Origin: Calditerrivibrio sp.
GTDB taxonomy: Bacteria; Chrysiogenota; Deferribacteres; Deferribacterales; Calditerrivibrionaceae
Assembly: GCA_026415135.1 (NCBI GenBank)
Contig: JAOAHS010000060.1
Coordinates: 1-44,172, forward strand
DNA: 44,172 nucleotides
Direction: 5' to 3'
The notes beneath the pieces were generated by a model, which was not told the origin of the DNA, ran no database searches, and saw only the letters and a list, made by a program, of their open reading frames with translations. Below, in pieces: positions 8,396 to 16,907 of this stretch. The translations under genes were made by a program, and so were the position numbers. The first letter of the stretch is position 1; each line of letters opens with the position of its first letter.

Positions 8396-9687
8396 ATGTT
8401 GCATTTATAAGCTTGGGTTGTTCTAAGAATCAGACAGACCTTGAATATCTTATAGGGGATATGGTTGTGGAGGGATTTAATATCGTTACAGAAGTGGAAA
8501 AAGCGGATGCTATCATTGTAAACACGTGTGGGTTCTTACAAAGTGCCGTAAGTGAGGCAATAGAAAATATTTTAGATGTTGCCAAAAGAAAAAAGAAAAG
8601 GGCAAAGCTTATCGTATCTGGATGTATGGTGGAAAGGTATATGTCTGAAATAGCAAAAGAGCTGCCTGAAATAGATTTTTATACTGGCGTGGGTAAATTG
8701 AGTGATATTATATCTTTTTTAAAAAGAGGTGTAAAAGGATCTAAGGGGGAAAGGAGATTTTATGGGGAACACAGAGTACTTATAAACCCTAATTACTATG
8801 CTTATGTAAAGATCTCAGAAGGATGTAACAATAGATGTTCCTACTGTACCATACCATCAATAAGGGGTAATTTGGTGAGTAGATCCATGGAGGATATATT
8901 AAAAGAGACTGGGCAGCTTATATCAAAAGGTGTAAAGGAGATTATCCTTATCTCTCAGGATACAACCAAATATGGTATGGATGGGAAAGGTTATGGGATC
9001 TTAGATCTTTTGGAGAATCTTGTAAAGATTGAAGGTGATTTTAAAATTAGGCTTTTATATATGAATCCAGACGGTGTAAATGAGGCTCTTATAGATTTTG
9101 TAGCTAACCATGAGAAGATGATAAAATATTTTGAAATACCTGTTCAACATATAGATGATGATATATTAAAAAAGATGAATAGAAGATCCGATAGTAGTAA
9201 GATCAAATCTGTATTTAAATATATCAGGGATAAGGTTCCAAAAGCCTTTATTAGGACTACATTTATAGTTGGTTTTCCAGGTGAAGACGAACGAGCCTTC
9301 GATAAGCTTAGAAATTTTATTCTGGAATACAAACCGGATTATGCTGGATTTTTCCCATACTCAAGGGAGGAAGGTACTGTAGCATATACTTTTGGTGATA
9401 TTCCAGCTAAGTCTGTTGTGAAAAGAAGGATAACTGAACTGCAAAAAATACAGAAGAGAATTACTTCAGAGCGATTGAAAAAAATGAAAAAAGATATTAT
9501 TACTATTTTTATTGAGGGTATTTCTGAGGAAAACCCATTTCTTTATGATGCCAGAGCTGAATTTCAAGCTCCAGAGATTGATGGTAAAACCTTTGTTTTA
9601 GGTGGAGAGGTGAACAAAGGTTATGGGCCTTATAAAGCTAAGATAAGAAGGGTGATTTATCCTGACATATACTGTGAGTTAATATAA
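8392..9687 (+). CDS. rimO: ribosomal protein S12 methylthiotransferase
   Basis: RimO is a radical-SAM enzyme that adds a methylthio group to an Asp of ribosomal protein S12. The 431-residue protein has the UPF0004 domain with cluster cysteines C10, C46 and C78, the radical-SAM CX3CX2C motif (C145, C149, C152) and a C-terminal TRAM domain (about 365-430). The start LGCSKNQTDLE is typical of RimO rather than of the tRNA enzyme MiaB. It overlaps ribF by 4 bases and is followed 16 bases later by bamD. Confidence 0.96.
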   Translation: MNVAFISLGCSKNQTDLEYLIGDMVVEGFNIVTEVEKADAIIVNTCGFLQSAVSEAIENILDVAKRKKKRAKLIVSGCMVERYMSEIAKELPEIDFYTGVGKLSDIISFLKRGVKGSKGERRFYGEHRVLINPNYYAYVKISEGCNNRCSYCTIPSIRGNLVSRSMEDILKETGQLISKGVKEIILISQDTTKYGMDGKGYGILDLLENLVKIEGDFKIRLLYMNPDGVNEALIDFVANHEKMIKYFEIPVQHIDDDILKKMNRRSDSSKIKSVFKYIRDKVPKAFIRTTFIVGFPGEDERAFDKLRNFILEYKPDYAGFFPYSREEGTVAYTFGDIPAKSVVKRRITELQKIQKRITSERLKKMKKDIITIFIEGISEENPFLYDARAEFQAPEIDGKTFVLGGEVNKGYGPYKAKIRRVIYPDIYCELI

Positions 9688-9703
9688 AAATAGTGAGGTA
9701 TGA

Positions 9704-10465
9704 ATGAAAAGGTTTGGATTATTGTCGATAATTTTTTTAGTACTTTTAATTGTTGCATGTTCTTCAAAGGAGCCGCCTAAAAGGCCTGCTGAAGAGTGGC
9801 TAAAGGAAGGATTAGAGTATTTTCAGAAGAAGAAGTACCAAAAAGCTGCTGAGGCGCTGGAAAATGCAATAATAGAGTCAGATTCTCCAGAAATTGCTGC
9901 ACAGGCACAGCTTTTATTGGGTGATTCTTATTTCTTTATGAAGGAATATGAACAGGCTATACCTTCTTACAAAGAATATTTAAATATCCATCCGGATTCA
10001 CACGATGCTAAGAGGGCGATGTACAGATTGGCCCTGTCATACTATAATCAGATCGATACAGTTGATAGGGATCAGGAAAACACGGAACTGGCACTTAAGA
10101 CTTTTGAACAGTTAAAGGACAAGTATCCAGATTTTGCTGCTGAAAACAAGGTGGATAAAAAGATCTTAGAACTTAAGAATATGCTTGCTGAAAAAGAGCT
10201 GTATGTAGCAAAATTTTATTTTAGAATTAAAGAACCTAATGCAGCAATAAGAAGACTTGAATATCTTGTAAAACATTTTAAGGGAACAAAATCTTATCCA
10301 GAGGGATTGATTATGCTTGCAGAGCAGTATGTGGATAAGCCAGAAAAGGCTAAATATGTGGTGGAGCTTTTAACAGAACTCGCCAAAACTAAAGAGGGTG
10401 TGGTTTATCTGGATAGAATCTCTTCGGTACTTGCAAGATTAGAAAAAGCGCTCAGTAAAAAATAG
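9704..10465 (+). CDS. bamD: outer-membrane assembly lipoprotein BamD
   Basis: The 253-residue lipoprotein has a signal peptide with lipobox IVAC (lipidated C19), followed by tandem tetratricopeptide repeats. The segments AEEWLKEGLEYFQKKKYQKA, DTVDRDQENTELALKTFEQL and AKFYFRIKEPNAAIRRLEYL match the order and spacing of BamD/ComL. It acts at the periplasmic face of the outer membrane with BamA to insert beta-barrel proteins. It lies between rimO and serS, with gaps of 16 and 9 bases, so it is probably in one transcript with them. Confidence 0.93.
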   Translation: MKRFGLLSIIFLVLLIVACSSKEPPKRPAEEWLKEGLEYFQKKKYQKAAEALENAIIESDSPEIAAQAQLLLGDSYFFMKEYEQAIPSYKEYLNIHPDSHDAKRAMYRLALSYYNQIDTVDRDQENTELALKTFEQLKDKYPDFAAENKVDKKILELKNMLAEKELYVAKFYFRIKEPNAAIRRLEYLVKHFKGTKSYPEGLIMLAEQYVDKPEKAKYVVELLTELAKTKEGVVYLDRISSVLARLEKALSKK

Positions 10466-11740
<1,275 letters not shown>

Positions 11741-11763
11741 GGATATGGAATATGGAGTAGATT

Positions 11764-12435
11764 ATGTTGGTGGTAGCTGGACTACCCCTTGATTTTGAGT
11801 ACTATAGTATTCCAGAAGATCTAAAAGATATAATTCGAAATGCAAGTTTTGTTATAGGTGAAGAAAAAAAGAATGTTTTAAGGGTCCTAGCTCGTTGTGA
11901 TGCACGGGATAAGGAGTTTCTTTTATTAAACGAGCACACTAAAGCATCAGACTACCATTTAATGATTAAAAAAATCAAGGATAAAGATGTTGTGGTGATG
12001 TTTTCTGATGGGGGGACACCGTGTATAGCAGATCCAGGGTATAAATTTATCGATGCTTGTTATAACAACGGTGTAGAGGTTATTGCATATCCCGGTCCAT
12101 CAAGTATAACCTCTGCAATTTCCATCAGCGGTTTTTTTGCCGAGAGCTTTTATTTTGCCGGTTTTTTGCCTAAGGAGAAAAAAGAGCTACAAAGTTTTAT
12201 AAAAAAGATTGATGAGCTTAATGAAACCACAGTTATACTTGAAAGACCTTATGCCATAAAAAATATGGTGGATTTCCTCTTGTTAACAAAAAAGCGAAAA
12301 ATTTTTTTTGCAGTTAATATAGGGATGCCCAACTTTATATCTTTTAGAGGGACAGTTCAAAATCTTCTTAACTTTCTATCAAAAAATGATAAAATAAAAG
12401 CACCTTTTGTTGTTGTCTTAGAAAAAATCTGCTAA
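11764..12435 (+). CDS. RsmI-like tetrapyrrole-methylase-family SAM methyltransferase
   Basis: The 223-residue protein belongs to the SAM-dependent tetrapyrrole methylase fold. VVMFSDGGTPCIADPGYKFI, AYPGPSSITSAISISGF and FYFAGFLPKEKKE correspond to the central and C-terminal motifs of RsmI (16S rRNA C1402 2'-O-methyltransferase). It differs from canonical RsmI by being short (usually 270-290 residues) and by lacking the N-terminal PTPIGNLxD glycine motif, which is replaced by AGLPLDFEYYSIPEDL. It may therefore be an RsmI paralogue with another substrate; I leave the symbol empty. It lies 23 bases after serS and looks like the last gene of that transcript. Confidence 0.8.
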   Translation: MLVVAGLPLDFEYYSIPEDLKDIIRNASFVIGEEKKNVLRVLARCDARDKEFLLLNEHTKASDYHLMIKKIKDKDVVVMFSDGGTPCIADPGYKFIDACYNNGVEVIAYPGPSSITSAISISGFFAESFYFAGFLPKEKKELQSFIKKIDELNETTVILERPYAIKNMVDFLLLTKKRKIFFAVNIGMPNFISFRGTVQNLLNFLSKNDKIKAPFVVVLEKIC

Positions 12436-12494
12436 AATATAATTAAAATATAAAATAAAGATTAACATAAAAAGTAAATATTGGCTTGTTATAG

Positions 12495-12518
12495 TTTTAA
12501 AACCGCAAGGTTTTAAAA
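12495..12518 (+). terminator. hairpin downstream of the RsmI-like gene, possible terminator
   Basis: A perfect 10-bp stem, TTTTAAAACC/GGTTTTAAAA, is closed by the GNRA-type loop GCAA. The 3' arm carries a TTTT tract but no further T-run, so it is a weak terminator at best. The surrounding 281-base gap (12436-12716) also holds a TTGTATACAA palindrome (12550-12559) and the DUF294 promoter; I see no gene in it. Confidence 0.4.
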
Positions 12519-12654
12519 TAAAAAAACGTTATACGAGACGGGCTATATCTTGTATACAATTTGTATTTGATTATATATGCTTGATGGTAAATAAAAAAAC
12601 AAAAAGATAAATATTTCTTTATTATAAAAAATATGTAACAACTTGATAAAAGTA

Positions 12655-12683
12655 TTGACATTGTTTTTATAGTTTGTTATATT
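12655..12683 (+). promoter_or_regulatory. strong sigma-70 promoter of the DUF294-DUF4212-symporter genes
   Basis: TTGACA (12655-12660), a 17-base spacer and TATATT (12678-12683). The start should be near 12690, giving a leader of about 27 bases with AGGAG at 12705-12709. Confidence 0.8.
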
Positions 12684-12716
12684 TATGTTAACGATGCTTC
12701 TTAAAGGAGTTAATTT

Positions 12717-14624
12717 GTGTTTGTATTTTCTTTTGGAATAGAAACCGATAGGCTAAACGATATCCTGATAAGGTATGAGCCCTTTTCTGTTTTAAGCCCC
12801 TTAGAGATTGAGGAACTAACTGCTAAAATAGTTCTAAAAAAGTATAAAAAGGGCGAGATGCTAGTAACTCAGGGTCAGCCTGTGGAAAAGTGTATTAGAT
12901 TTGTATTGGATGGTTCTGCAAAAGTGTTTGTTATATCCGATACCGGGGATGAGGTTGTTGTTGATTACAGGTGTCAAGGGGATATCATTGGACTGTTGTC
13001 GATAGCTACAGAGGGTGGATCTTTGGTAAACGTTGTTGTTGTTGATGATTTGACCTGTTATGAGCTTTCAAAGGATGATCTATATGAACTTTTTTCTAAA
13101 AATTATAGATTTCTTGATAGCTTCCTAAACATATATGTAAAAAAATATCTTAGAAAGGTTAGTGCTGAGTTTAAAGAAAATGCTTTGTATTATGGCAGTA
13201 TAGATAGGCTGTTTTTTACATCACTTATATCTTATCTTGTGGTTAGTGACTATCCTTCTGTATCAAAAGATACATCAATACTGGAAGCAGCAAGGATGAT
13301 GATGGAGAAAAACTATAGCGCTGCTATTGTCTTAGAGAATGGGACAGCTCTTGGAATTATCACAGATAAGGATCTCCGAAAAAAAGTGGTAGCTAAAGGA
13401 TTAGATTATAATACACCAGTTAGTAGCGTTATGAGTTCTCCTGTTTTCACTGTGGAATCAGATATTACATGTTTTGAAGCTATAGTAAAGATGGTTTCCC
13501 TTGGTGTTCACCATCTTGTTGTCACAGACAACAGTAAGATATTAGGCGTTGTGGATAGTGAGTCACTGATGAATTTACAATCCTCCTCTCCTTTATCTTT
13601 TGCCCGTGAAATAGAGTTGCAGGAGTCAGTGGATCGTTTGTCAGAGCTCAGTGATAAGATAATAAATGTGTCTGCTACGATGTACAGAAATGGTTTTAGA
13701 GCTGAAAACATAACGAAGATAGTATCTGAGTTAAACGATAGAGTACTCAGGAGGATCATTGAGATCGGTATAAAGATTATAGGTGAGCCACCTGTTAGGT
13801 TTTGTTGGTTAGCTATGGGGAGTGAAGGAAGAAAAGAACAAACTTTTAGGACCGACCAAGACAATGGTATAATTTTTGAAGATGTTGATGATACCAGAAA
13901 AAAAGAGGTGGTTGCATACTTTAAATCTTTGGCTGAGTTTGTAAATGATGCCCTTATCAAATGTGGTTTCCCTCCGTGCCCGGGTAACTATATGGCAAGA
14001 AATCCTGAATGGTGCCAGCCTATATCTACCTGGAAAAGGTACTTTGAAAAGTTTTTTGCTATGCCAACAACAGATGCTGTTTTAAAAGGTCAGATTATCT
14101 TTGATTTTAGAGGGGTTTATGGTGATAAGAATCTCTCTTTGGAATTAAGAAACTTTATAAACAATTTAAAAAACAGATCCCTCTTTATAAATTTTATGGC
14201 AAAAGGTCTTGTTAATTATGGTTCCCCTCTAACATTTTTTGGGTCGTTTGTGACAGAGAAGGATGATAACGGTGATGAAACTTTTGATATCAAAAAAAAG
14301 GTACTTGCTCCACTTGTTGGTATAATCAGGCTTTTTGCTATAGAGGAGGGTTTAATGAGTTTATCTACTCTTGAAAGGATTAATGATCTTGTAAGGATAA
14401 GACACAAGGTCATCATAGAATACTATAGAGAAATAGAGCAGTCCTTTAATTTTTTACTCGATATAAGAATGCGTAATCAAATTTATCAATATATTTCAGG
14501 TTTAGAAGTAACCAATAACATAAAAGTTCAGTCCCTAAGTAGTATCGAGAGCAGAAATTTGAAATTGGCATGTCAGCTATTAGATAAGCTTCATGATGTT
14601 TTAAAAAGAAGGTATGGGTTATAA
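12717..14624 (+). CDS. cyclic-nucleotide-binding / CBS / DUF294 nucleotidyltransferase-like regulator
   Basis: The 635-residue cytoplasmic protein has four parts: a cNMP-binding (Crp-like) domain at about 20-150, two CBS repeats at about 175-295 (adenine-nucleotide sensors), a DUF294 putative nucleotidyltransferase domain with LAMGSEGRKEQTFRTDQDNG (from about residue 365), and a DUF294 C-terminal helical domain. The GSxxR and DQD residues expected of a GlnD-type nucleotidyltransferase are kept, so it may be catalytic. The start is GTG at 12717, 7 bases after AGGAG. This family is regularly encoded beside DUF4212 and acetate-type symporters, as here; a role in controlling the transporter is inferred. 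Ligand and target protein are unknown. Confidence 0.9.
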   Translation: MFVFSFGIETDRLNDILIRYEPFSVLSPLEIEELTAKIVLKKYKKGEMLVTQGQPVEKCIRFVLDGSAKVFVISDTGDEVVVDYRCQGDIIGLLSIATEGGSLVNVVVVDDLTCYELSKDDLYELFSKNYRFLDSFLNIYVKKYLRKVSAEFKENALYYGSIDRLFFTSLISYLVVSDYPSVSKDTSILEAARMMMEKNYSAAIVLENGTALGIITDKDLRKKVVAKGLDYNTPVSSVMSSPVFTVESDITCFEAIVKMVSLGVHHLVVTDNSKILGVVDSESLMNLQSSSPLSFAREIELQESVDRLSELSDKIINVSATMYRNGFRAENITKIVSELNDRVLRRIIEIGIKIIGEPPVRFCWLAMGSEGRKEQTFRTDQDNGIIFEDVDDTRKKEVVAYFKSLAEFVNDALIKCGFPPCPGNYMARNPEWCQPISTWKRYFEKFFAMPTTDAVLKGQIIFDFRGVYGDKNLSLELRNFINNLKNRSLFINFMAKGLVNYGSPLTFFGSFVTEKDDNGDETFDIKKKVLAPLVGIIRLFAIEEGLMSLSTLERINDLVRIRHKVIIEYYREIEQSFNFLLDIRMRNQIYQYISGLEVTNNIKVQSLSSIESRNLKLACQLLDKLHDVLKRRYGL

Positions 14625-14672
14625 GTTTATGGTCCTATTATGGACTATAAAATAACAATAAAGGAGGCTAGT

Positions 14673-14933
14673 ATGCAGGTCAATGAAAAGCTTCAGGCAT
14701 ACTGGAAGGAGAACCTAAAAGTTATCTTCATCCTTCTAGCTGTGTGGTTTGTTGTGTCGTATCTTTTTGGTATAATCATGGCTGATTCTCTTGATGCAAT
14801 CAGAATAGCAGGTTTTAAGTTGGGTTTCTGGTTTGCGAATCAGGGCTCTATTGTTATTTTTGTTATTCTTATCTATGTTTATGTTGCGTGGATGAACGCC
14901 ATAGATAAGAAATACGATGTGCATGAAGAATAG
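14673..14933 (+). CDS. DUF4212 small membrane subunit of a sodium:solute symporter
   Basis: The 86-residue protein has two membrane segments (about 18-40 and 52-75) after an amphipathic N-terminus; YWKENLKVIFILLAVWFVVS and the ending VYVAWMNAIDKKYD are typical of DUF4212. I chose ATG at 14673, preceded by AAGGAGG, over an ATG at 14640 without a ribosome site. It lies 13 bases before the large symporter gene, the invariant partner in this family, and is presumed to be its accessory subunit. Confidence 0.9.
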   Translation: MQVNEKLQAYWKENLKVIFILLAVWFVVSYLFGIIMADSLDAIRIAGFKLGFWFANQGSIVIFVILIYVYVAWMNAIDKKYDVHEE

Positions 14934-14946
14934 TGGGAGGTGTTAG

Positions 14947-16761
14947 ATGAGTATATTGGTTTGGACGTGGATTATAGTTGGTCTTTCTTTTGCTCTTTAT
15001 ATAGGGATTGCTATATGGTCAAAGGCATCATCCACTGGTGAGTTTTATGTAGCGGAAAAGCAGGTTCACCCTGTGGCTAATGGTATGGCGACAGCTGCTG
15101 ACTGGATGTCTGCGGCATCTTTCATCTCTATGGCTGGTATGATCTCTTTCATGGGTAGAGATGGTTCGATGTATCTCATGGGTTGGACTGGTGGTTATGT
15201 TCTTTTGGCACTACTACTTGCACCTTATCTTAGAAAGTATGGTAAGTACACAGTTCCCCAGTTTGTTGGTGACAGGTATTATTCTCAGACTGCTAGATTA
15301 GTTGCTCTTTTGTGTGCTATCTTTATATCAGTAGTTTATGTTGCTGGTCAGATGAGGGGTGTTGGTATCGTTTTCTCAAGGTTCCTTGAAGTTAGTATCA
15401 ATGCTGGTGTTATTATCGGTATGATTATAGTTCTTTTCTATGCTGTTTTGGGTGGGATGAAAGGTATTACTTATACTCAGGTTGCCCAGTATTTAGTTTT
15501 AATTATAGCGTACCTAATACCAGCTATTTTCATATCTATTATGATCACTGGTAATCCTATACCACCTTTAGGGTATGGTTCTACTGTTTCAGCAGGTGGT
15601 GGCCAGTTACTTGGTAGTGGAGAAGGTAAATATGTTTTGGATCTTCTTGATCAGCTCCACAAAGACTTGGGTTTTGCTGCTTACACAAGTGGACAGAAAC
15701 CACTTATAGATGTTTTCTTTATCACCTTTGCACTTATGGTGGGTACAGCAGGTCTTCCACACGTTATTATTAGGTTCTTTACAGTGCCAAAAGTTAAAGA
15801 TGCAAGAAGCTCTGCTGGTTGGGCACTGCTTTTCATTGCTATTCTTTATACTACAGCACCAGCTGTTGCAGCTTTTGCAAGAACAAACTTCCTTTTAACT
15901 ATCAATGGTAAAAAATATGAAGAAGCACCCAGCTGGTTTAAAAACTGGGAAAAGACAAAGCTTGTAGGTTTCCAGGACAAAGCGATTTATGAAACAGCAG
16001 ATGGTAAAAAGATCGCTGTTTATAAAACGAAAGATGGTGTTTTAAAATACAAAGATGGTAAAGAGGAGAAGGAGTTCAAGCCTGAAGGGATGAAGCTTGT
16101 CAAAGATTTTGATGGTATCATGACCATTGCAAAAGACCCAAATATAAACGAAGTTTCCGTTGATAGAGATATTATGGTTCTTGCAAACCCAGAAATTGCT
16201 AAACTTCCAGCTTGGGTTGTTGCTCTTGTTGCTGCTGGTGGTTTGGCTGCAGCTCTTTCTACCGCTGCTGGACTTTTGATAGTTATCTCATCTGCTATCT
16301 CCCATGACTTGGTAAAGTCTATTATTGCTCCTAACATGAGTGAAAAATCTGAGATGGTTTGGGCAAGGGTAGCAGCATTTTTGGCAGTGGTTGCTGCAGG
16401 GTATTTTGGTATTAATCCTCCTGGATTTGTTGCTCAGGTGGTGGCATTTGCATTTGGTCTTGCTGCTGCATCTTTCTTCCCAGTTATCATACTTGGTATT
16501 TTCTGGAAGAGAGCCAACAAAGAGGGTGCTATTGCTGGTATGCTTGTGGGTATAATATTTACTGCTTGGTATATCATCTATTTCAAATTTATAAATACCG
16601 ATCCTAAGGCATGGTGGTTTGGTATATCTCCTGAGGGTATTGGTACTGTTGGTATGATTCTTAACTTTGTGACAATGGTTGTAGTTTCTCTTATGACAAA
16701 GGAACCACCGAAAGAGGTGCAGGATCTTGTAGAGAGCGTTCGTTACCCAAGAGAATCTTAA
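14947..16761 (+). CDS. cation:acetate-type sodium/solute symporter
   Basis: The 604-residue inner-membrane protein belongs to the sodium:solute symporter family, with about 13 membrane segments (SKASSTGEFYVAEKQVHP and ANGMATAADWMSAASFISMAG near the start). A soluble insert of about 85 residues (roughly 325-405, rich in Lys, Asp and Glu) splits the membrane core. The insert and the DUF4212 partner match the VC_2705-type subfamily close to ActP, which suggests acetate or another short carboxylate driven by sodium. GGGAGG precedes the ATG. A terminator follows directly. Substrate is inferred from the family only. Confidence 0.92.
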   Translation: MSILVWTWIIVGLSFALYIGIAIWSKASSTGEFYVAEKQVHPVANGMATAADWMSAASFISMAGMISFMGRDGSMYLMGWTGGYVLLALLLAPYLRKYGKYTVPQFVGDRYYSQTARLVALLCAIFISVVYVAGQMRGVGIVFSRFLEVSINAGVIIGMIIVLFYAVLGGMKGITYTQVAQYLVLIIAYLIPAIFISIMITGNPIPPLGYGSTVSAGGGQLLGSGEGKYVLDLLDQLHKDLGFAAYTSGQKPLIDVFFITFALMVGTAGLPHVIIRFFTVPKVKDARSSAGWALLFIAILYTTAPAVAAFARTNFLLTINGKKYEEAPSWFKNWEKTKLVGFQDKAIYETADGKKIAVYKTKDGVLKYKDGKEEKEFKPEGMKLVKDFDGIMTIAKDPNINEVSVDRDIMVLANPEIAKLPAWVVALVAAGGLAAALSTAAGLLIVISSAISHDLVKSIIAPNMSEKSEMVWARVAAFLAVVAAGYFGINPPGFVAQVVAFAFGLAAASFFPVIILGIFWKRANKEGAIAGMLVGIIFTAWYIIYFKFINTDPKAWWFGISPEGIGTVGMILNFVTMVVVSLMTKEPPKEVQDLVESVRYPRES

Positions 16762-16765
16762 ATTT

Positions 16766-16795
16766 ATGGGGGCCTAAGGCCCCATTTTTTATTTG
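16766..16795 (+). terminator. intrinsic terminator after the symporter
   Basis: ATGGGG(G)CC pairs with GGCCCCAT around the loop TAA (one bulged G), followed by a T-rich tail from 16785. It ends the DUF294-DUF4212-symporter transcript. Confidence 0.9.
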
Positions 16796-16811
16796 TAATA
16801 GTCAAAAAGTC

Positions 16812-16879
16812 TTTACAAAATTTACACCATATTAAGAACTTTTACACCACATTTACTTTTATTCATCTATAACTAAAAT
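16812..16879 (+). promoter_or_regulatory. promoter region of the nitrite reductase gene with repeated TTTAC motifs
   Basis: TTTACT (16852-16857), a 16-base spacer and TAAAAT (16874-16879) make a plausible promoter. TTTACACCA occurs twice, at 16821-16829 and 16841-16849, exactly 20 bases apart; TTTACAAAA at 16812 and TTTACTTTT at 16852 continue the series at roughly helical-turn spacing. This looks like tandem sites for an activator such as a response regulator. I see no FNR-type (TTGAT-N4-ATCAA) or HcpR-type palindrome. Confidence 0.45.
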
Positions 16880-16907
16880 AGAGTCAAAAAACCAAAGGAG
16901 GTATTTG

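Noticed and set aside
12550-12559. TTGTATACAA palindrome upstream of the DUF294 promoter
   Set aside because: Ten AT-rich bases with no extension; expected by chance in this composition and about 95 bases from the promoter.
16801-16907. FNR/HcpR site before the nitrite reductase
   Set aside because: I looked for TTGAT-N4-ATCAA and TTGAC-N4-GTCAA palindromes and found none.
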